From an uncultured Ruminococcus sp. (GTDB taxonomy: Bacteria; Bacillota_A; Clostridia; Oscillospirales; Acutalibacteraceae), in contig CADBXH010000039.1 in assembly GCA_902798605.1 (NCBI GenBank), positions 1 through 38,088 on the forward strand: a stretch of 38,088 bases of DNA, read 5' to 3'. How positions within the stretch are numbered: the stretch's first letter is position 1; every line of letters starts with the position of its first letter. The notes under the pieces were generated by a model. It saw only the letters and a program-made list of their open reading frames with translations. It ran no database searches and was not told where the DNA came from. Positions 7,519 to 16,242 of the stretch are shown here, one piece after another. A program made the position numbers and the translations under genes.

Positions 7519-8292
7519 ATGCGAATTTTATGTATCGGCGACGTTGTCGGCTCTGTCGGCTGCGAATTTTTGCGCAAAACCCTGCCGAGCTTTAAGCGCT
7601 TTAATGCAATAGACGTTGTCATCTGCAACGGCGAGAACTCCGCGGACGGCAACGGGATCACTACGGTCTCGGCACGTCATCTGTTTGACAGCGGAGTTGA
7701 CGCGATAACTCTCGGCAACCATTCGTTCAGGCGCAAAGAGGTATTCGATTATCTTGACAGCTCCGAATTTATTGCCCGTCCGTATAATTTTTCCTCAAAA
7801 AGCGTACCCGGTCACGGCGTAATCAACCTTGATATGGGAAAAACTACCATATCCGTAATAAACATTATGGGTAATATCTTCGTCGAAAACGGGCTTCAAA
7901 ACGCCTTTGAGGCGGTCGACCGGGCGATTGAAAAAGCCGAGGGAAAGATAATCATAGTCGATTTCCACGCCGAGGCAACCAGCGAAAAACGCGCTATGGG
8001 ATATTACCTCGACGGCAGAGTATCCGCACTTTTCGGGACCCATACCCACGTCCAGACCTCGGACGCGCAGGTTTTGCCGAACGGCACGGGTTATATCACA
8101 GACGCAGGGATGACCGGCACTATCCACTCGGTTTTGGGGGTAAAGACCGACATCATCATCAACCGCCTAAAGACCGGACTTCCGGCGCGTTTTGACCTCG
8201 CTTCGGGCGATTGCAGGCTTGAAGGAGTCATTTTTGAGGTTGATGAGAGCACATCAAAGTGCATAAGTGCCGAAAGTGTCAGGATAGAATAG
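7519..8292 (+). CDS. ymdB: YmdB-family metallophosphoesterase (TIGR00282)
   Basis: Dinuclear-metal phosphodiesterase of the YmdB/TIGR00282 family. B. subtilis YmdB hydrolyses 2',3'-cyclic nucleotides and affects biofilm and motility decisions. Metal-site motifs are in order: GDVVGSVG (residues about 8-15), NGENSADGNGIT, LGNHSF, DFHAEATSEK and GTHTHVQTSD. The 257-residue length is near the family norm. GAGGTG lies 6 nt before the ATG. One deviation: the usual GNHxWD is GNHSFR here. The gene has its own promoter and a roughly 200-nt leader made almost wholly of hairpin repeats. Confidence 0.93.
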   Translation: MRILCIGDVVGSVGCEFLRKTLPSFKRFNAIDVVICNGENSADGNGITTVSARHLFDSGVDAITLGNHSFRRKEVFDYLDSSEFIARPYNFSSKSVPGHGVINLDMGKTTISVINIMGNIFVENGLQNAFEAVDRAIEKAEGKIIIVDFHAEATSEKRAMGYYLDGRVSALFGTHTHVQTSDAQVLPNGTGYITDAGMTGTIHSVLGVKTDIIINRLKTGLPARFDLASGDCRLEGVIFEVDESTSKCISAESVRIE

Positions 8293-8314
8293 TGAAAAAT
8301 TTATCATTTATCTA

Positions 8315-8343
8315 TTGAAATCTTTACAAAAATCCTTTATAAT
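8315..8343 (+). promoter_or_regulatory. Sigma-A promoter of the fakA-like gene
   Basis: TTGAAA (8315-8320), 17 bp, then a perfect TATAAT (8338-8343). The transcript would begin near 8350, directly in front of the GGCAAC hairpin element. Confidence 0.7.
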
Positions 8344-8353
8344 AGTAATGTTA

Positions 8354-8395
8354 GGCAACGAGAAGTTGCATCCAATCTCACCTAAACGGTGAGGT
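8354..8395. repeat. GGCAAC...GTTGCATCCAAT two-hairpin element
   Basis: Hairpin GCAAC-GAGAA-GTTGC (8355-8369), the linker ATCCAAT, then CTCACC-TAAAC-GGTGAG (8377-8393). The first hairpin and linker recur at 37368-37420 in front of another gene. Confidence 0.6.
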
Positions 8396-8440
8396 CAAAA
8401 CACAGCAATTTTCTATATGAAGGAAAAAGGATGTGCAGTT

Positions 8441-10026
8441 ATGATCAACGGAGAGATTCTAAAGAACGCAATAATCTCAGGCGCGCACAACATCAGCGCG
8501 CAGAAAAACCATATAAACGACCTCAATATTTTCCCGGTGCCCGACGGTGACACCGGAACAAATATGTCTATGACGGTTATGGCGGCCGCAAAAGCCCTTG
8601 AGGATTGCGACAGCACAGACGCCGGCGAGGTCACAAAGATCGCGGCTTCCGCAATGCTCAGAGGAGCAAGAGGCAACTCGGGCGTTATCACCTCGATCCT
8701 TTTCAGAGGCTTCGCTCAGGGGCTCAAGGATATGGAAGAGGTCAACGGCAAAAACATCGCTATTGCTCTCGGAATCGGTGTAGACGCTGCGTACAAGGCG
8801 GTTACAAAGCCCGCCGAGGGTACCATCCTCACCGTTGCCCGTATGGCGTATGAGGCAGGCGTTGAGGCGTCAAGGTCAAACACAGACCCTGTTTTTGTAT
8901 GGCAGACAATAGTAAACAAGGCAAACGACGCTCTGGCAATCACCCCCGAGCTTCTTCCCGTGCTTAAAAAAGCCGGCGTAGTTGATGCGGGCGGCAAGGG
9001 ACTCTGCTCTATCTTCGAGGGTATGCTCGCCACAATCAAGGACGGCGAGGTCATTGAGTATCAGGAAGAGACCGAGCCCGCTCCCACCGTTGATACATTC
9101 GAGAGCGCCGCGGCTGAGTTTGACGACGATATCGAATTCACATACTGCACAGAGTTTATCGTAGGCAGAGATCCCGAGATCGAGACCGATCCCGAGGAGC
9201 TCCGCGACTACTTAAAAGGAATAGGCGACTGCGTTGTTGTCGTTAACGACGAGGAGATTATCAAGGTACACGTTCATACCGAAACTCCCGGCAACGCGCT
9301 TACAAAGGGTCTTGAGTTCGGTCAGCTTCTCACCGTAAAGGTCGAGAATATGAAGGAACAGCACAAGAACGCCAAGAAGAACTCAAAGAAAAGCACTAAG
9401 AAAAAGTCCAAAAAGGCAAAGGAATCCGCAAAAGAGGAGTTCAAGTTTGCAGAGCCCACCGAAGATTTCGGATTTGTTGCCGTTGCAGCAGGCGACGGAA
9501 TGAAAGAGCTCTTTTCGGATCTCGGCTGCACCAACGTGGTTTCGGGCGGTCAGAGTATGAACCCCAGCACAGAGGACATCGTGGAGGCGATAAACGGCAC
9601 TCCCGCAAAGACTGTCTTTGTGCTTCCCAATAACAAAAACATAATTTTGGCGGCGGAGCAGACCGTCCCGATCGTCAATGACAGAAAAGTTGTTATCGTG
9701 CCCACAAGGACTATCCCGCAGGGTATGACCGCGATGCTTAACTTTGATCCCGAGATCTCGCCCGAGAAGAAGGGGACATCATCGCGCTCGAAAACGGTAA
9801 GCTCACAATTACCGACAAGAACGCGGTCAAAGCGGTCGTTAAGCTCGCAAAGAGCATGGTAACTCGCGACACCTCGTTTATCACTTTGATTTACGGCGAG
9901 GATACAACAGATGAGGAAGCCGAAAAGGCGTATGAGGAGCTTAGAGATAAATTCGGTTCACGCACCGACATCTCGCTTGTAAAGGGCGACCAGCCTGTTT
10001 ACTACTTTATTTTAAGTGTAGAATGA
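8441..10026 (+). pseudogene. fakA: FakA/YloV-like DAK2-DegV fatty acid kinase, with internal deletion and frameshift
   Basis: FakA-type proteins bind ATP and phosphorylate fatty acids held by FakB. The DAK2 domain (about residues 1-200) is intact, with FPVPDGDTGTNMSMTV and RGARGNSGV. A Lys-rich linker (about 310-335) leads into the DegV-like part with VSGGQSMNPSTEDI. At 9764-9771, after NFDPEISPE, the frame breaks. The first frame runs into 31 unrelated residues and stops at 9862. The correct end (EEGDIIALENG ... QPVYYFILSVE) continues in another frame to 10026. Compared with relatives about 35-40 residues are missing at the joint. Start: ATG 8441, preceded by AAAGGA, is preferred to the ATG at 8417. 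recG follows as usual. A truncated DAK2 product may still be made. Confidence 0.85.
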
Positions 10027-10032
10027 TATAAT
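10024..10032 (+). promoter_or_regulatory. Extended -10 promoter candidate for recG
   Basis: TGATATAAT fits the extended -10 pattern TGnTATAAT and overlaps the stop codon of the preceding gene. No good -35 is present, as is common for extended -10 promoters. Confidence 0.35.
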
Positions 10033-10036
10033 AAAT

Positions 10037-10063
10037 AGCGGTTAGCCAAGGTCGCTGACCGCT
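10037..10063 (+). other. Stem-loop at the start of the recG leader
   Basis: AGCGGTTAGC / GCTGACCGCT form a 10-bp stem with one G-U pair and a 7-nt loop. No T run follows, so it is not a usual terminator. It would sit at the 5' end of a transcript from 10024-10032. Confidence 0.45.
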
Positions 10064-10085
10064 ATAAGTTTAAATACAGAGAATT

Positions 10086-12131
10086 ATGGCTTCATTATAT
10101 AAAATGCCCATTTCCTCATTGGCGGGGATCGGCCCAAAGCGCGCCGAGCAGTTTCAAAAACTCGGAGTCAACTCCGTCGGCGAGCTGATAACCTTTTACC
10201 CGCGGGCTTATGAGGACTGGAGCAACGTAGAAAAAATCGAAAATATAACAGAAAGCGGCACATACTGCGTCAGGGCTGTGCTTGCCGCTCCAATATCAGA
10301 TTCCCGAATATCCGGGGGCAAGATACTCTCAAAGGGCTCGGTGTATGACGACACAGGCTCGCTGCAAATCGTGTTTTTCAATAACAGATACATCAGCTCG
10401 ATGCTGACGTATGGGATAGAATATTTCTTTTACGGAAAAATAAATTTTGATAAATACGGTTCTCAAATGGTGTCGCCTACATTTTCACCCGTTAGCGAGG
10501 GCGCGCGGCTCCATCCGATCTACCGCCAGACAGCGGGGCTAAACGGCAAAACCATCTATAACGCCGTAAAGCAGTCGCTAAAGCTTCTGCCGCCCGTAGT
10601 AAATGACCCTCTGCCCGAGCAGGTGAGGAACGCCTTCGGGCTTATGGGGCTTCGCGAGGCTCTGTTTGGTATACATATGCCAAAGGACAACGACGAGCTT
10701 GAAGCAGCCCGCAAGCGTCTTGTTACCGAGGAGCTTGTGGTGCTGAACTTCGGGATGAAGAACCTCCGCGCCCACAGCAGGGGAGTCAGCTCGGTAAAAA
10801 TCAAAAACGATTTTTCCGACGAGTTCGCGACCTACCTTCCGTTTGAGCTCACAAACGCTCAAAATCGCGCTATAGCCGACTGCATAGCCGATATAAAGAC
10901 AAAATCAGCTCCGATGAACCGCCTTGTTCAGGGCGACGTCGGCTCGGGTAAAACCGCGGTCGCCGCGTCCGTTTGCTACACCGTGATAAAAAACGGGTAT
11001 CAGGCGGCGTTTATGGCGCCTACCGAGATTTTGGCGCGTCAGCATTTTGAAACCTTCAAAAAACTGTTTGAAAACACCGATATCCGTGTTGAGCTCCTTA
11101 CGGGCGCGTTGAAAGAAAGCGAAAAAAAGCGCGTCAGAGCTGAGCTCGAGAGCGGAGAGATAGACCTTGTTATCGGCACCCACGCGCTGATAACCGACAA
11201 AACCGACTTTTATAATCTCGGCATCGCCGTTACCGACGAACAGCACCGCTTCGGCGTGGCACAGCGCGCAAAACTGCTCTCAAAGGGCAAAAACCCGCAT
11301 CTTTTGGTAATGAGTGCAACGCCTATCCCGCGAACCTTGGGGCTTATCATCTTCGGCGACTTGGATATTTCGATAATTGATGAACTTCCGCCGTCGCGCA
11401 AGCCCGTTCGCACCGTGCTTTTCAATTCTACCCAGCGTAACAGGGCGTATGGCTTTATAAAAAAAGAGATCGCCGCCGGCAGACAGGCGTACATCGTTTG
11501 TCCTCTCGTAGAGGAGGGCGAGCTTGACGATGTCGCGTCCGCCGAGGAATACGCCGCCGAGCTTATGCTAAAGCAGTTCTCCGACATCCCCGTCGGCGTG
11601 GTTCACGGCCAGATGAAATCGGACGAAAAAGAGGCGGTAATGAGCAAGTTCGCCGCGAACGAGTTAAAATTGCTCGTTGCCACAACAGTCATCGAGGTCG
11701 GGGTAGACGTTCCCAACGCATCGGTTATGGTGATAGAAAATGCCGAGCGTTTCGGGCTCTCTCAGCTTCACCAGCTCAGAGGCAGAGTCGGCAGGGGAGA
11801 CGCTCAGTCCTACTGCATACTCATAAGCGACCACCAGAGCGAACTGACCCGCCAAAGATTAGAGGTAATGTGCTCAACAAACGACGGCTTCAAAATCGCC
11901 GATGAAGATCTGCGGATGCGCGGACCGGGTGATTTCTTCGGTCAGCGTCAGCACGGACTTCCGCAGCTCGCTATCGCGGATTTTGCCGATACAAAGAGCC
12001 TTGAGCTCTCTCAAAGAATAGTAGATTATATTCTTTTTACATACAAAGATACCCGCTGCGATGAGCTAAAGCTGCTCAACGCCGAGATCGAGCGTCTCTT
12101 TGAACGCGGCGGACAAAACACGCTTAATTAG
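10086..12131 (+). CDS. recG: ATP-dependent DNA helicase RecG
   Basis: Superfamily 2 helicase that reverses stalled forks and moves Holliday junctions. The N-terminal wedge/OB region (about 1-240) is followed by the helicase core: Walker A GDVGSGKT (about 283-290), DEQH box (about 384-387), SATPIPRTL, and the C-terminal motifs VVHGQMK, ATTVIEVGVDVPNA and QLRGRVGRG. Length 681 residues, full for the family. The ribosome site before ATG 10086 is weak. The DAK2-gene/recG order is the standard Firmicute arrangement. It ends 16 nt before the carboxypeptidase gene, so the two may be cotranscribed. Confidence 0.97.
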   Translation: MASLYKMPISSLAGIGPKRAEQFQKLGVNSVGELITFYPRAYEDWSNVEKIENITESGTYCVRAVLAAPISDSRISGGKILSKGSVYDDTGSLQIVFFNNRYISSMLTYGIEYFFYGKINFDKYGSQMVSPTFSPVSEGARLHPIYRQTAGLNGKTIYNAVKQSLKLLPPVVNDPLPEQVRNAFGLMGLREALFGIHMPKDNDELEAARKRLVTEELVVLNFGMKNLRAHSRGVSSVKIKNDFSDEFATYLPFELTNAQNRAIADCIADIKTKSAPMNRLVQGDVGSGKTAVAASVCYTVIKNGYQAAFMAPTEILARQHFETFKKLFENTDIRVELLTGALKESEKKRVRAELESGEIDLVIGTHALITDKTDFYNLGIAVTDEQHRFGVAQRAKLLSKGKNPHLLVMSATPIPRTLGLIIFGDLDISIIDELPPSRKPVRTVLFNSTQRNRAYGFIKKEIAAGRQAYIVCPLVEEGELDDVASAEEYAAELMLKQFSDIPVGVVHGQMKSDEKEAVMSKFAANELKLLVATTVIEVGVDVPNASVMVIENAERFGLSQLHQLRGRVGRGDAQSYCILISDHQSELTRQRLEVMCSTNDGFKIADEDLRMRGPGDFFGQRQHGLPQLAIADFADTKSLELSQRIVDYILFTYKDTRCDELKLLNAEIERLFERGGQNTLN

Positions 12132-12147
12132 ATAGGGAGTAATGTGT

Positions 12148-13497
12148 ATGAAAAGATATACAATAAAAATCATATCCGCCCTTATGGCGTTGCTTGTGAT
12201 AATTATGTCGTCAGCGGTACCTGCCGGCGCAATATCATTTTCCAACAAGGTCAACGTGAAATCCGCGTCGGCGCTTGTTGTCAGCTTGGATTCGGGCCAG
12301 ACCGTTTATGAAAAGGACCCCGATTCAAAGCGCTATCCCGCATCAACAACAAAAATTATGACATATATCGTCGCGGTAGAAAACATCGAAGATATCGAAA
12401 ATACCCGAGTAGAGATCAAAAAGAAAGTTTTAGACAAGCTCAAAAACACAGACAGCTCAACGGCTAATCTCTCCGAGCTTGTCGGAAAAAAGATCAAGGT
12501 TATCGACCTGCTCTACGGAATGATGGTTCCCTCGGGCAACGACGCCGCTCTGGTACTTGCCGATTATGTCGGAGAGGGAGATGTAAGCAAATTCGTTGAT
12601 ATGATGAACGAAAAGGCGGAAGAGCTTGAGTGTAAGAACACCCACTTCACTAACCCCGACGGTTTGCACGACCCCGATCACTACACGACCGCTCGCGACC
12701 TTTATTTGATTGCAAAATACGCGCTGACCCTGCCGCATTTTGAGCAGATCTCAAATGCCACCGAGTATACCATCGAGGGCGCCGAAGACCCGGTCATCAC
12801 AACTAATTATCTGATTGACGAGGATCGCGGCGGCGATTACTTTTATACCTACGCAAAGGGCATCAAGACAGGCACGACCAAGGAAGCCGGCAGATGTCTT
12901 GTAACTACCGCTTCCGCCGACGGACACACATATATGGCTGTTCTGCTCGGAGCTCCCTACAAAGAGGGCGACGACGAGGAATACTACACCTTTATCGACG
13001 CTGCCGATCTGTTCCGCTGGGCGCTTGTCGACCTTGAAATGCAGACGATAAAAAGCGCCGATACCCCTGTTTGCGAGCGAAAGGTAAAGCTCGCGTGGGG
13101 CAAGGATAAAATAACCCTTGTTCCGGCAAAGAACCTCAACGCAATAATGCCCAAGGATTTAAAGCCAAGCGATATCGAGATAGAGACCGATGTTCCGGAA
13201 GAGATCAAAGCGCCTCTATACACTGACAAGGCTGTCGGTACCGCGTCCGTTTATTACACCGAAAAGGGCAAAGAAAAGCAGCTCATCGCAACAGTTGATC
13301 TTGTTCCCGCGGAACAGGTGAATATGAGCGGCATACTCGCGGTGCTCGACGTCATCGGCACGATATTCAAATCCTACTGGTTCCTCGTGATCATCGGGAT
13401 CATCGTACTTCTTCTGATCATCTATATAATCGCCGCAAAAGTCCACCGCGCCCACCTAAAGCGCAACCGCAAAGTAAAAAAATACCGCAACTTTTAA
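12148..13497 (+). CDS. dacF: D-alanyl-D-alanine carboxypeptidase (peptidase S11, DacF/PBP5-like)
   Basis: Penicillin-binding carboxypeptidase that trims the terminal D-Ala of peptidoglycan stem peptides outside the membrane. A signal peptide covers about residues 1-28 (ends AVPAGA). The catalytic motifs are S66-T-T-K69, S129-G-N131 and K240-T-G242. A C-terminal beta domain is followed by a membrane helix (about 410-432) and a short basic tail, so it is membrane anchored. GGGAG at 12135-12139 is 8 nt before ATG 12148; the ATG at 12142 is too close. The symbol is by analogy: B. subtilis has several S11 paralogues, and dacA or dacB cannot be excluded. Confidence 0.9.
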   Translation: MKRYTIKIISALMALLVIIMSSAVPAGAISFSNKVNVKSASALVVSLDSGQTVYEKDPDSKRYPASTTKIMTYIVAVENIEDIENTRVEIKKKVLDKLKNTDSSTANLSELVGKKIKVIDLLYGMMVPSGNDAALVLADYVGEGDVSKFVDMMNEKAEELECKNTHFTNPDGLHDPDHYTTARDLYLIAKYALTLPHFEQISNATEYTIEGAEDPVITTNYLIDEDRGGDYFYTYAKGIKTGTTKEAGRCLVTTASADGHTYMAVLLGAPYKEGDDEEYYTFIDAADLFRWALVDLEMQTIKSADTPVCERKVKLAWGKDKITLVPAKNLNAIMPKDLKPSDIEIETDVPEEIKAPLYTDKAVGTASVYYTEKGKEKQLIATVDLVPAEQVNMSGILAVLDVIGTIFKSYWFLVIIGIIVLLLIIYIIAAKVHRAHLKRNRKVKKYRNF

Positions 13498-13508
13498 GCA
13501 AATCTGTA

Positions 13509-13545
13509 AATGCCATTCCGAAAACCAGTGGGATGGCATTTTTAT
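13509..13545 (+). terminator. Rho-independent terminator after the carboxypeptidase gene
   Basis: AATGCCATTCC (13509-13519) pairs with GGGATGGCATT (13530-13540), 11 bp with one wobble, followed by TTTTAT. Confidence 0.8.
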
Positions 13546-13582
13546 ATAACTATATCGTAACAGTATTGTAAATAAAATGTTG

Positions 13583-13612
13583 TTGAATTTCATCTATATG
13601 TTGTGTTATAAT
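13583..13612 (+). promoter_or_regulatory. Promoter of nrdR
   Basis: TTGAAT (13583-13588), 18 bp, TATAAT (13607-13612). The leader to the ATG at 13645 is short and contains GAGGAG. Confidence 0.6.
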
Positions 13613-13644
13613 TGTTTTAAGGAAAAATAGAGGAGATATATAGT

Positions 13645-14103
13645 ATGAAATGTCCTTATTGCAGCTTTGAGGAAAGCAAGGTTATAGATTCCCGCTCCGC
13701 CGATGACGGCGAGAGGATCCGCCGCCGCAGAGAATGTCTTAACTGCGGAAAACGCTTTACCACTCACGAGGTTATCGAGACCGTGCCGATCATCGTCGTA
13801 AAGCGCGACAAATCACGCGAGGTCTTTGACCGCAACAAGCTGACCGCGGGTATTCTCAGAGCCTGCGAAAAGCGTCCCGTTTCATTGACTCAGATTGAAG
13901 AAATGGTAGATAATATCGAAGCGAGGATCCAGAGCAGCCTCGACCGCGAGATCACCACTATGCAGATCGGCGAGCTCGCTATGGAAGAGATCAAAAAGGT
14001 AGACGAGGTAAGCTACGTTCGCTTTGCTTCCGTTTACCGCCAGTTTAAGGATATCAACACCTTTATGGATGAGCTCAACAAGCTCCTGACAGAGAAGAAA
14101 TAA
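13645..14103 (+). CDS. nrdR: Transcriptional repressor NrdR
   Basis: Represses ribonucleotide reductase genes in response to dATP/ATP. The N-terminal zinc ribbon has Cys at residues 3, 6, 31 and 34, with the RRRREC element that contacts DNA. The ATP-cone domain covers about residues 49-139. At 152 residues it is full length. GAGGAG lies about 10 nt before the ATG. It is flanked by its own promoter and a terminator, so it is a single-gene unit. No nrd genes lie in the window. Confidence 0.97.
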   Translation: MKCPYCSFEESKVIDSRSADDGERIRRRRECLNCGKRFTTHEVIETVPIIVVKRDKSREVFDRNKLTAGILRACEKRPVSLTQIEEMVDNIEARIQSSLDREITTMQIGELAMEEIKKVDEVSYVRFASVYRQFKDINTFMDELNKLLTEKK

Positions 14104-14136
14104 AGTTTTTTCATCATAAACAGTCCGCCTATACTG

Positions 14137-14163
14137 AAACGCCGCAGAATTCCTGCGGCGTTT
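14137..14163 (+). terminator. Hairpin terminator after nrdR
   Basis: AAACGCCGCAG / CTGCGGCGTTT, an 11-bp perfect stem with loop AATTC. The T run is only three bases, so strength is uncertain. Confidence 0.6.
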
Positions 14164-14200
14164 GGTATTAAATCTAATAATGTTATCAATAAGTAAAACA

Positions 14201-14229
14201 TTGACTTTTCATAGCCCTGCCGTTATTAT
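14201..14229 (+). promoter_or_regulatory. Promoter of the macrodomain gene
   Basis: TTGACT (14201-14206), 17 bp, TATTAT (14224-14229). A TATAAT also occurs 3 bp further on at a less good spacing of 20 bp. Confidence 0.5.
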
Positions 14230-14240
14230 AATGGTAGGGC
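14214..14240. promoter_or_regulatory. Operator-like inverted repeat over the macrodomain promoter
   Basis: GCCCTGCC (14214-14221) and GGTAGGGC (14233-14240) form an 8-bp inverted repeat with one mismatch (a G-T wobble in RNA) around the -10 region. The placement suits a repressor site. The binding protein is unknown. Confidence 0.35.
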
Positions 14241-14264
14241 ACTTTTTGAAAGCAGGCGATAATT

Positions 14265-15038
14265 ATGACACAAACAGAAAAAAGATTGTTTTTAATTGAA
14301 TATTTGTTCTCCGAAAGAGGAGAGGAAATGAGTATTCCGGCAGACGAATATAATCAAAAATGCTTGCTCCGCTCGCTGTTCAATATCCGTATGCCGAAAG
14401 ATGCAAGCGAGGATTTCCTGAAAATCCAAGACGAGTATTTGCAGGAGGAAAACCGGCGCAAGGGCATTACGGATATAGCGGATCTGCAGCCGATTAAAAA
14501 AGATATTTATCTCTTGCAAGGAGACATTACCACACTAAAATGCGGCGCTATTGTCAACGCCGCAAACTCTCAAATGCTCGGCTGCTTCCGGCCCTGTCAC
14601 GGCTGTATCGACAACGCGATCCATACCTTTGCGGGTATTCAACTGCGTAACACCTGCAATGCTATTATGCAAAAGCAAGGGCATAATGAGCCAACCGGTC
14701 GGGCAAAGATCACACCTGCCTATAATCTGCCGTGTAAGTACGTGATCCATACCGTCGGACCGATCGTACAAGGATACTTGACCGAAAATGATTGCGAGCT
14801 GCTGAAAAGCTGTTATCTCTCCTGTTTAAAGCTCGCCGAAAAAAACGGCGTAGAGAGTATCGCATTCTGTTGTATAAGCACAGGAGTGTTCGGTTTTCCG
14901 CAGAGAGAAGCGGCTAAAATCGCCATTGATACCGTTACGGAATACAAGGCGAGAACCGGCAGCGATATCAAGGTGATCTTCAACGTCTTTAAGAACGACG
15001 ATTTGGAGATTTATCGGGAGGTGCTGATGAATGAATAA
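14265..15038 (+). CDS. Zinc-dependent macrodomain protein-ADP-ribose hydrolase
   Basis: Removes ADP-ribose from proteins, by family. An alpha-helical N-terminal region (about residues 1-75) precedes the macrodomain. GDITTLKCGAIVNAANSQMLG (about 86-106) is the ADP-ribose loop, and C107, C111, H112, C114 give the C/H/C cluster typical of the zinc macrodomains found beside class M sirtuins. CISTGVFGFPQ forms the second loop. 257 residues, complete. AAGCAGG precedes the ATG by 8 nt. In Gram-positive bacteria this type is often in an operon with a SirTM sirtuin. Here the next frame, overlapping by ATGAATAA, is only 35 codons. Confidence 0.88.
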   Translation: MTQTEKRLFLIEYLFSERGEEMSIPADEYNQKCLLRSLFNIRMPKDASEDFLKIQDEYLQEENRRKGITDIADLQPIKKDIYLLQGDITTLKCGAIVNAANSQMLGCFRPCHGCIDNAIHTFAGIQLRNTCNAIMQKQGHNEPTGRAKITPAYNLPCKYVIHTVGPIVQGYLTENDCELLKSCYLSCLKLAEKNGVESIAFCCISTGVFGFPQREAAKIAIDTVTEYKARTGSDIKVIFNVFKNDDLEIYREVLMNE

Positions 15039-15138
15039 CGGCTGTCGGGAAAAGATAGAAAAAGGGCTGAAAGCTCTGCGCGTATTCAGCTGCGTTTCCT
15101 ACGGCGTCGGCACAAGAGAAGTAAATTTAAAATTTTAA
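15031..15138 (+). pseudogene. Short ORF coupled to the macrodomain gene, possibly the remnant of a sirtuin
   Basis: A 35-codon frame starts inside the macrodomain stop (ATGAATAA) with a good ribosome site, GGGAGGTG. The first 17 residues (REKIEKGLKALR in the middle) could be the N-terminal helix of a SirTM-type NAD-dependent deacylase, the usual partner of this macrodomain. The rest (FSCVSYGVGTREV) matches nothing I recognise and the frame then stops. It may be a truncated sirtuin gene, or an unrelated small peptide. Placement and start signal are visible; the sirtuin idea rests mainly on neighbourhood. Confidence 0.3.
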
Positions 15139-15175
15139 ATAAAATCGTTTGATAATTAGAAAGGAGCGATTCATT

Positions 15176-16129
15176 ATGGTAGAAATCAACAGCAGAAAAG
15201 CGGCTATCGTAGGCTGCGGATTCGTCGGTTCGGCTTCGGCGTTCGCTATTATGCAGAGTGGTTTGTTCTCAGAGCTCGTTATGATCGACGCCGATAAAAA
15301 CAGAGCCGAGGGTGAAGCTCTCGACATCAGCCACGGACTTCCGTTCTCAAAGCCGATGCAGATCTACGCCGGCACATACGAGGATATCAGCGACGCGGCG
15401 GTGATCATCGTTACCGCAGGCGCGGGTCAGAAGCCCGGCGAAACAAGGCTTGACTTGGTAAAGAAAAACGTTGGGATATTCAAGTCGATCATTCCCGAGA
15501 TCGCAAAGCATAACAGGAACGGCATACTGCTCATTGTGGCTAACCCCGTCGATATTTTGACATACGCGGCAAAGAAACTAAGCGGTTTCCCGAGCAACAG
15601 GGTATTCGGCTCAGGTACAGTGCTTGACAGCGCAAGACTGAAATATCTCCTCGGCGAGCGCCTCGGTGTTGACAGCAGAAGCATCCACGCCTTCATCATC
15701 GGCGAGCACGGCGACAGCGAGATCGCCGCTTGGAGCAGCGCCAATGTGTCGGGCGTGCCGCTTCACAAATTCTGCGAGATGCGCGGTCATTACAATCACG
15801 TCAAGGCTATGCGCGAGATCTCCGAAAACGTCAAGAACAGCGCTTACGAGATCATCGAGAAAAAGAAAGCGACCTACTACGGGATCGCTATGTCCGTCAA
15901 GCGCATCTGCGAGGCGATCGTCAGGGACGAAAAATCCGTCCTTCCCGTGTCGAGCGTGCAGACGGGCGAGGAAATCAACGGAGTGGCTCTATCAATGCCC
16001 GCAATCGTGGGTAAGCACGGTGTTGAGGGCTTAGTACCGATCGAGCTTAACGACAAAGAAAAAGCCGCTCTCAAAGAATCGGCTGATACTCTGAAAGCGG
16101 TTATCAATGATGTATTAGAAGATTGTTGA
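15176..16129 (+). CDS. ldh: L-lactate dehydrogenase
   Basis: NADH-dependent reduction of pyruvate to L-lactate, a fermentation end step. The Rossmann nucleotide site GCGFVGSA is at about 13-20. Substrate loop AGAGQKPGETR has Gln85, which favours lactate over malate dehydrogenase, and Arg91. Arg154 binds substrate, and His178 in GEHGDSE is the catalytic base. 317 residues, normal. GAAAGGAG at about 15160-15167 lies 9 nt before ATG 15176; the earlier in-frame ATG at 15149 has no site. A terminator follows directly. Confidence 0.95.
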   Translation: MVEINSRKAAIVGCGFVGSASAFAIMQSGLFSELVMIDADKNRAEGEALDISHGLPFSKPMQIYAGTYEDISDAAVIIVTAGAGQKPGETRLDLVKKNVGIFKSIIPEIAKHNRNGILLIVANPVDILTYAAKKLSGFPSNRVFGSGTVLDSARLKYLLGERLGVDSRSIHAFIIGEHGDSEIAAWSSANVSGVPLHKFCEMRGHYNHVKAMREISENVKNSAYEIIEKKKATYYGIAMSVKRICEAIVRDEKSVLPVSSVQTGEEINGVALSMPAIVGKHGVEGLVPIELNDKEKAALKESADTLKAVINDVLEDC

Positions 16130-16171
16130 TATAACGTCAACATGGCACTGCATAATAAAAAAGATATATAG

Positions 16172-16208
16172 ATCACGGTTGTTATAAAGCAGCCGTGATT
16201 TTTATTTG
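16172..16208 (+). terminator. Rho-independent terminator of ldh
   Basis: ATCACGGTTG (16172-16181) pairs with CAGCCGTGAT (16190-16199), with one G-U pair, followed by TTTTTATTT. Confidence 0.85.
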
Positions 16209-16242
16209 CATCGGCGCCGTTGTACAAGTTACAGATGTAAGA

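Noticed and set aside
9755..10026. Programmed ribosomal frameshift in the fakA-like gene or in rnj
   Set aside because: No slippery heptamer with a downstream structure is seen at either joint, and conserved residues are missing, so a shift of frame alone cannot give a normal protein.
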